From Ophiothrix spiculata (taxonomy: Eukaryota > Echinodermata > Ophiuroidea > Amphilepidida > Ophiotrichidae), in assembly GCA_000969725.1 (NCBI GenBank), contig JXSR01S002227.1: 30,899 bases of DNA. One strand, 5' to 3'. Every line of letters starts with the position of its first letter. Within the stretch, counting starts at the first letter, position 1. The position numbers and the translations under genes are program-made. Positions 10,401 through 19,400 of this stretch are shown one piece after another. The notes below the pieces were generated by a model. It had not been told where the DNA came from, searched no databases, and saw only the letters and a list, made by a program, of their open reading frames with translations.

Positions 10401-13400
10401 ACGTGGGCAGGATGCACACCATTAAAACCCCCAACTTTTAAAAAGGCAATCCACTAGTTTATTTGTATTCTGGCAACCTTCTTTCTCGTAATAAGGGAAG
10501 TTACGTAGAGCATTTATGCATTAATAAGTGTTGTACGGATTTTTCAGAGCCATCTATATAGACCAACAGACAACGAGTCTGTTATGTGTATCTGTAAGAC
10601 GAGGGGCTCTTTTTAGAGTCATCTGTATTGGTTAGTAACGGTTTCATTACGTGTCCTGAAAAAGTCGGAGCTAAAGCGTGAATGGAACATTGCTACTGAA
10701 TGGAGACAAAAGAAGCAATCTTGCACCTGACTCGATTCAACTTGAAATATGGCGCCACAACACGAAATAGCATCCCATTGACTTACTGTACAAAATGGCT
10801 TCCTAAAAACACCCGAAAACTCAATAGTAAACCAACTGGTTGCTTCAACATTTCATTTCCCAATTGATTATGACCTATCCTAACACAAAATGATGATAAA
10901 AGTAAACAATCCAGGCAAAATTTTCAAGATACTGGATGCTGAAGTAATAACGCTCCCTATCATTGACAGCCGAATTTTGTATTACCAGAAACAGATGCAA
11001 ATTAAGGAAAACCCTTTAAATTTTACTAAAGTGATCTGGAGTTCAAAAATAGCATCAGAGCATCTTTAAATAAACCTAACTCTATAATTAGAACAAAATA
11101 TTGATCAAACATATTGCCCTTCCATACGTTTTGAGGTCCTCATTTAGGAGAGGGCAGTCAATTTTGCCGATTTTTAGAAATGCCGGATTGCGAGCGCTGG
11201 TTAATTAGTGTAGTGCACCCATATACCTTTAAATAAAAATAAGGAGCTGACCTGCTGGTCTGTTAAATTTACACTAGCTGCTCTGTATCATATCCACAAA
11301 ACTGTTACACACTGAAATGAAAATTGAGTTTCTACAATACTATGGAATAACATTGCACGGCGACTAGATTGTCTGAATGTCTTTATGCAGGCAAGAAGTG
11401 AAGGTAGATATCTTAAGGTTACAGAGTTTTCCTATCACTTGAAGCTTCAAAAAGGTACAAAGTTAGGATAGTTGGCGGCGTAGTGTAGTGGTTAGCAATC
11501 TCGCTTTGCACGCATTGGGCCCGGGTTCGATTCCCGGTGAGGGTTGCTTTGCCGGAATGGAATCTCGGAATCTTTGCTAAGATGTTTGTCTGATTTGGTG
11601 GGAGCATTGGGTCAGATATTCGATCTTCTCCGCCCCTTACATGAAGTATTTAGAGTTGGGTGAATATTTCATGAGAGATTGTCGTCCTTCGGAGGGGACG
11701 TAAAGCCGTCGGTCCCATGTACAGAGGAGTCATACCTGTACATGTAATCGCAGTCAGTATCGTAAAGAGTAGGGTATTCTACCCCTGATTGTTCCCAACT
11801 CCGTTCTGGTCATTGTAGGGGTACCCCTTGTAGAGTGTTTATCACTGTTGGGTATACCCGTGAGGATCAATCCTCTAAAGTGTAATAATAATAATGAATA
11901 AAAAAAGATAGAGGATAACCGAGGTTAAACAAATGATAAAGGCGTAGGGGTAAATACACTAGATATATTATCACTTGTAATTGTAATTGGGATTAATTTG
12001 TTTGTGTGGAAAATCATGTGGCTGTGATTTAAAGACTAGTATCAGGCTAGTTTGTATATTTTAAGAAGGTTTGAATTGAAGAGTTGTTAAAAGGATAAAG
12101 CTTACTGGGCGCTGATGTACGTGTTGTCTTTTCAAAATACATTTGTTTTTTCTACCAACAGGTACTTTGTATATGGTACTCGAATATGTGAACCTCGGCA
12201 ACCTGTATAATTACCTGCGTCAGGGCCTCAACGATGGTCGCGTTCATGGTGCATGTGGACCCACTGTTGTCGATGTCCAAGATATCAAGCAACTGATGAA
12301 CTTAGCACTCGATGTCGCCAGGGGAATGCGATTCTTGGCAGAAAACATCGTTAGTATTCATTCTCTCCGTTAGGATCAAACACACTATAAACTCTTTTAG
12401 GTCACACTGAAAGCCCTGTTCACTCTCAATTCATCGTCAACCCAAGTGCATTGAGGAGCTGTTAAGGGAATAAATCAATCAGAATATGATTTTTATACAG
12501 TCACTGATTTGGCCTGTGGTTAAAAAAACAGTAGTTTGATAAATTTGATTTTTTTGATTGGTGGCGGCGAGTTCCATGCAGCCAATATATTTCATTTCTA
12601 AAACACAAAATATTGTTAAAATCTGACAGGTATTAAATGGGCCCGTTGGGCCCAGGGCCCGAGGTCAAGGGAGGCCCTTGATCATGAGAGCAAAAAAAAA
12701 AGAAAAAGAAAAGAAAAGAAAAAAAGAAAAGAAAAAAGAAAAAAAAAAGGGAAAAGGAAGACACAAAAATCAATATTAGCGGATGGGATTTTTTTACCCC
12801 CCCCCCAAAACTTAGGGGGGGGGGCAAATATCTATATAACATAATTTTGACGTCAGTAGTCACAGCCACTTAATAAAAATCATGTGTATGGGTATGTATG
12901 GGGGTAATGATGCCCTCAGTTTACGCCTGGCCCAGGGCCCTTGGAAATGTTAATCCGGCACTGGTTAAAATGTCAATGTACTACTGAGGCATATGGTTGG
13001 GAAAGAAAATATTTTCAATATCAAAACAATCTTTAAAAACATTTTTCCAAAACATTTCTTGAGGATTTCTAAAGAATAACAAAGTAAGCCAACTCAATGT
13101 GGGGTGGATAACAACATAAGCCTAATAAATAATTGAGGATGTCGTTAATGTTAAATGTTTTTGTGTTCGTTGGAAAATGGTGACATTAAAATTGTCTGCG
13201 CCTTTTAAAAAAGAAATATAATTGCTATCTCTCTAAATTTCGTAGAATAAAATTTTAATGGAGGAAAAAAATCAAAATTGCAAACGATTAGAATAAATTC
13301 TAAATCCTTTTGATCGTGATTTTTAATCTCGCGAGCGAGACAACAGAACGTCATGTTTTTGCCTACACCAAAATTTGTGATATTCTGACATGTGTAAGTA

Positions 13401-16400
13401 CATATGGAAATAATGTCTCTTATTTATACACGAACCTTTATTAGCGGTTTCACGTTCATGATCAAGGTCAAAATGGCGTCAACAGACTACTTGAAAGAAG
13501 TTGACACCTTTTTCGTCGAAACCTCATAATTTAATGATGCTTAAACAATTCTATTGTTTACAAATATTGCTTGTAGGCTTTATACGTCTTATTGAATTAC
13601 AAATAGTATTGTATAAATATGTGGTGCCTGAAAAAAAAAACACGGACGTGAACTGCGACTCTGATATCTCCCCGTTTGAGCTGTATTGCCTCATTTGCCT
13701 GTTTTTAATATCTACATTATCTACATTTCATCCAATATTAGCATTCGTATACTTTACTCAAGTGAAAATTGATCATTCCATCATGGCAAAAAATGAATTT
13801 TTTATGTAAGCAAAGAAAAATATGGCGTTCTAATGTTTATATTTTAGATTTCAGCTTACGATCTCACGGCTGTTTAGTTAGCTCAGCGGTTATTCCCTCG
13901 CTTCGTAATTCATGACTAACCCGCACCATAAGCCATGATTCGAAAATGTAAGTGGAAACACTTATCTTTTCATGGTAAAAAATAGTTGGGATGTACATTT
14001 TCATGAGCAAATGGAGGGCATTCGACTTAGTATTAATACAGCGTGTCTAAAAAGAAAACACCCTTTTAGCAAAAACGTATTGGTGTGGTGTAATGACAAA
14101 TCCACAGACTTACAACAATTTCATTTTAATATCAAATTTTCAACCTGGTCGCTTTAATTTATATTTTTTTATCACAGATAACGCGAAAGAAAGAAACCCG
14201 ACCGGCCGATCCGAGTTTTAAGATTTTATCCCCAAAGGGCATTACAACAATTATTTATTTGGGCCTAAGACAGAAGAGGGTTAATGCATTCAACTTGCAC
14301 ATTTTTACGGACATGATAAAATTATTTTATATTTTATGTTGGACTAGAGTAGAAAAGATTTAGCGTTTCCGTAACTGCTTACAAATTCAAATTAATTGAA
14401 AACTATACGTATCGTAGAATATGAAATTACGCCATGTTTGTATCATGTTAATTTTTAGATAATTCACAGGGATTTGGCAGCAAGGAATGTTCTTGTTCAT
14501 AGAGATTTTGATAATTGTCTTGTGGCTAAAGTGAGCGACTTTGGTTTGTCCAGAGATGAGCCAGTCTACACGCAGACGTCAGACGTGAGTTTTATTTTAA
14601 ATAAAAAGCCTGGGTGGTGGTACTTTAAGAAAAATGGTTGGTACACATGTGCCGCTTATTTGGGTAGCATTTTTCAACCGCTACTATAAAATGGGATATT
14701 TTTTCATGATGCAATACACTAATTTAAACGTATCTTACTATTAGGAAGCAAGTTGCATTATAAATAATTCAAGAAAATATATATTTTTAATGCCATATCA
14801 AGTCCAAAACGTACTATGAGAGATTATCTTTTCCCTTGTAAGTTCTTGAGCTTAAAGTGCAATATGATTTTATAATTCTGGTACCGTATACTGCCCCTTT
14901 TAAGCATTTTCTCAAGTTTAGTTAAAATAACATTTTGCTTTATACTGAAACGCTGTAATTTTTTTAGATTGTTGAGTTTGTATTGTTATAGTAGCCTACA
15001 ATATAATTATAGTCGTAGTACTTATATGTGACTTCTTTTAAGTCATGAAGAAGAGCGGTATTTTGCCACTTGGTCGACTCTGTAGATCATTTGTTGAAAC
15101 TCCCCCACCCTAAGGTTTTTTCCCCGCTGCATAAAAACGCAAAAGCGTTATTTGGGTAATCTCTTTTACATCCTTTGCGGTCATTTTGATGAAAAAATTA
15201 GGGGGGGGGGTACCACCTAAGATGGGGTTAGGGTAGGCCGTCAAAGTAGGGGTGTAGGGGGGTTGGTGAAGCCCCAGAAAATTTTAAGTCGCCATTTTGA
15301 AAAAATATATGCATGCTATGAAGCTGAAACTTGCAGGGCATGTTAGAATTATCATTTCCCTTCTTTAGTATCAAAAACTCGCCAAAAATCGGCCATTTAG
15401 AACTTTTATAGCATAATTTTGATTTTGGTGGCCATTTTTGCCAAAATCCCGATTTTTCCCAATTTTCGACCTTTATGACGTCATAATTACTTAACGCCTT
15501 GGCCGATTTTTGTGATCTTGATATCATTGGATAGGGGAGGACCATACCTATCTATTAATAGCAAAACCAAGTTCATAGGAGGTTCCGTTCCAACCCCCCC
15601 CCCCCTTGGGTAGACGTGTTACAAAAAATAGCCTGGGTAGACGAGGGTTAAGGCAGTAAAAATTGTTTGTTTCTTTGAACTCTTTCAGTACCATCTTCCG
15701 GCAGAATGGATGGCAATCGAGACGCTAACAGCGATGAAGTTTTCCACACAAAGTGATGTGTAAGTACTTTTTGTCATTTAAAGGATATATCAATATTGGT
15801 TAAAACTGGGCAACAACACTTACTTTTTATGACCTATATTTCGGTGATACCCATTGCCGTCCTCAGCGGTCTCTATTTAGGGCGGGGCTGATATGGGGCT
15901 CATCAGCTTATATTATTAGTTATTTGGTGACACGGAGGTACGGATAGACAAATTATCGACCGCGAAGTGCTATATCCAGGCGAAGCACAGCTGGATATGA
16001 TATTGAGCGGGCGATAATTTCGTGTACCGTATTGACGCTGAACTTTTATAATAACGAATTAATCATGCCATTAGGTCTGTTTTTATTATCGAGCTGTTTT
16101 TGTTTATTTGTTTCTGCAGCTTGTGTAGACTTCTTTGGATTTTTATTTTCAGTCAATATAACATTTTGCATCACTATAAATTTGAAATACAGCGTTCTGA
16201 CGTACCCAGGTTAATAATATAATGCGCTCGACACTCAGGGGTATGATACAAGATATCAGGTCGCCGATTTTTCCAAGTATTCATATGTTTTTCAAATAGA
16301 CATAAATTCTCCAAATGATATACTATAATATATATAATATAATATAAATTATAAATATAATATCATTATAACATAACATAACGTAATATAATATATTGTA

Positions 16401-19400
16401 AAACAAATAAATATAATACAATATTATATGGTATTGAATGTTGATTTCATCGGTTGTTATTATAGTATCGTGCCTAAATATTACTTTTCTCTTCGATATT
16501 TTGTTCATAGGTGGGCATTCGGAGTCCTACTCTGGGAAATATTTACCTTGGGTAAGATTCCAACGCATTCGATCAATATGGTATCATTTGATTTACTTTT
16601 TATTAACAAAAACTTTATATAGACCTTTATCATTCAGTAAATTTCATTGGATAATAGCTAATAAATATGTTTCTGTATTACTCTATTTGTGTTTTGCTTT
16701 TTTGTATCGCCCATATGATATATCCCGTATCATATAGCTCTTTTACCAGTCCTACTTGTATCGCTTTCGTAACGCGCAGTTGAATTACATAGCGCGCGGT
16801 TTTGCTTGCGTGAGAGGCTTATTGCAACGCAGTGCAGTACGCGTAGCTTTCAGAAACAACGCGCATAGCTGTCAATCAAATTAAGATTTATTGTAATATT
16901 TATAAACATAATAATTAAAACATAAATTATTTTTCCCAGCAATTAAGCTCTTTAGACTTGCTAAAACTTTATGTATACTAGCTTATACTGAATGATAAAT
17001 TCGTTACCCCCTGTTTGTTCTCATGCAATACGGAGAATATTAATGGTTTAAGTTCGTATCACACTCGGCTTTCAGCCTCGTGTGATACGAACCCAAACCA
17101 TTAATATTTTCCGTATTGCATGAACAAACAGGGGATAACTAATAGTACCCATATTGGAAAATATTACTTTGTACAGACATTTTTGCAAGACAAACAGTTT
17201 GAGACCATTCCAAATCTGACACTCTTAGAATCTTTGACTCCCCTGGAATGACCTTTCATGTTTTTGAATACAACTCAAAAACCCTTCATCAGAGATGGGT
17301 CAAAGGATGCCTTATGATGAGGGAAACATGTTAGACATGTTAGAATGGTTTTAAATAAGATTTGACCCCTGCTAAAATTTTGCCCCCCCCCCCACTTCCA
17401 GGGTCCCATGCAAGAGATTGATTTGTGCCAACCCGAGTAATTAGACAATAATAACTGCGCACCGTCTTTTTTGAGGTCATTGTGTGAATTTTGAGGTGAT
17501 TGTTTTGGACCGAGGTATTTTTCTGAGGGAGCGCAGCTCCCGAAAAGAAAAATACCGAGGTCCAAAACAATACCCGACGAATTCACACAATGACCGAAAA
17601 ATAGATGGTGCAAAGTTATTATTGTCATTAATAACTATTCTTTAGACATTTTAAATTTAATGCTTTTAATGTACAATTTTATGAAGAAATACTTTATTAA
17701 ACTTATTTTGTTACTTAAAGGTTTACTTATCCCTATAAGAGAATTTTGATCAGTCCAGGCATGACGACCATCGCGTTATATGATAAACGCGCGTGTGTGG
17801 TGTGCATACGCGCGCTTGATTGGCGTTTTATGAGAAAACGCATTCAGCGCTAATGACAACACATACGCGGGTCTTTATAAAAAGTCATTGTTATCTGATA
17901 ATGACCGCACAGTTGTTTGCGTTAAAAACTGTTAAAGTAAGAATAATCTTATGAGATTGGATCGCGCTATTACGCAAGTAGAACCCACCTGGACAGGACA
18001 CGTTAAAATATCTTCCCGTTGCACATCAACATGTTTTACTCTTGAGGTATATGAATAATCGGATTAATCATTTTTACGCATTCTCATAATTTTGCGCAGT
18101 TCGGATATTCTATCTTGTTCAGATATTGCCAGATAATATATATAGCACAAACACTTTTGAACAAATTTCAAGCAAAAATAATATTTCTCTATCAGAACTT
18201 ACTTTCACACTAAATTTTATGCTCAAGCACTTTCAACGAAAAGTTATTGTTCACGGATGACAGCCAAAAGGGAGTCATCTGACCCTTACGGTATCTGACC
18301 CTCAGGACCCCTTGACTCTACCTCGGGAGTCACGTAAAATTAGCATTGACTCCTCAAAGGTTCACTGTGACTCCCTGTTAGAGTCAACACCCTTGACTCT
18401 ACTGTCATGACAAAGGGAGTCACCTATCTAGTGAACGAAGAGTCGCTTTCACTTTGACATTGCTAACAGAGTCAGAAGTCCGACTCTTCTGGAGTCATGC
18501 ATAGTTTTACCCACAATTCCAAAGTGCGTTGCTAAGCTGGCAGCCATTGATACTGTAGTATCAGGATTTGCAGACTAATGGGCGCACCATTAGATTTCCA
18601 AGGGTGGGGGAGCAGGAAATTTTTTGAAAAAAATTCGTGCTCTATGGCTCTATTAAGTAGAATAGGGTTAATTGTAAAATTACGTTGGCGATTCTTATTG
18701 GGACCATAAGACTCTCACATGGAGTCGGAATGACTCCTGACATGGAGTCATAATCATTGACTCTCTTAAGGAGTCACTGCTGCTTGACTCCATTAGGAGG
18801 TCATTTGACTCCAGAAGTGAAATTGCTTTAGACAAAGTCATAGACTCACCGTGACTCAAGTAATAAGTGTTTGATTCATAGGCAGATAAATTGGAACGAA
18901 ATCGGATTTTTAAAAGAGGCTTTTGAAAGTAAAATTAATTTTCACATCTTTGTATAATCTGCTGTTCATTTACGCAAATATTGTGATTGTTTGCCATTTG
19001 TAAGTAGGCAAATGGCAGGCAATAAATTGCACTGAACGTGATATACTAGTATGCTATTACGATCTCCGCGAGAGATAATAGCCTTAAAGAAAGCAAATAG
19101 TAATAAACAAATATAGGAAATATTATATATGGAATTGAGATATCTTTGCTCTATAGGTGAGACACCATACTCAGGAAAAGTGGAAACTCGGAACTTAGCA
19201 ACGTATCTGGAGGATGGTAACCGCATGGAGAAGCCGGAAAACTGTGATGATAAAATGTAAGATTAAGTGTTAATTAAATCTTTGAATATATCCTAGACAC
19301 TCAATCCGAAATGGTTTATGGATTCTCTAGATATTTTGCTGTCAAAAAATGGTACAATTTCTGTGATGGAATCGCAGGTGTGCATCAGCCATTTGAAGTA

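Noticed and set aside
11474..11545. Functional tRNA gene
   Set aside because: The B box is perfect but the anticodon stem does not pair, and the body and TAA tail show a SINE.
12633..12869. Minus-strand ORF rich in Phe and Ser
   Set aside because: It is the translation of a polypurine tract inside the hAT MITE.
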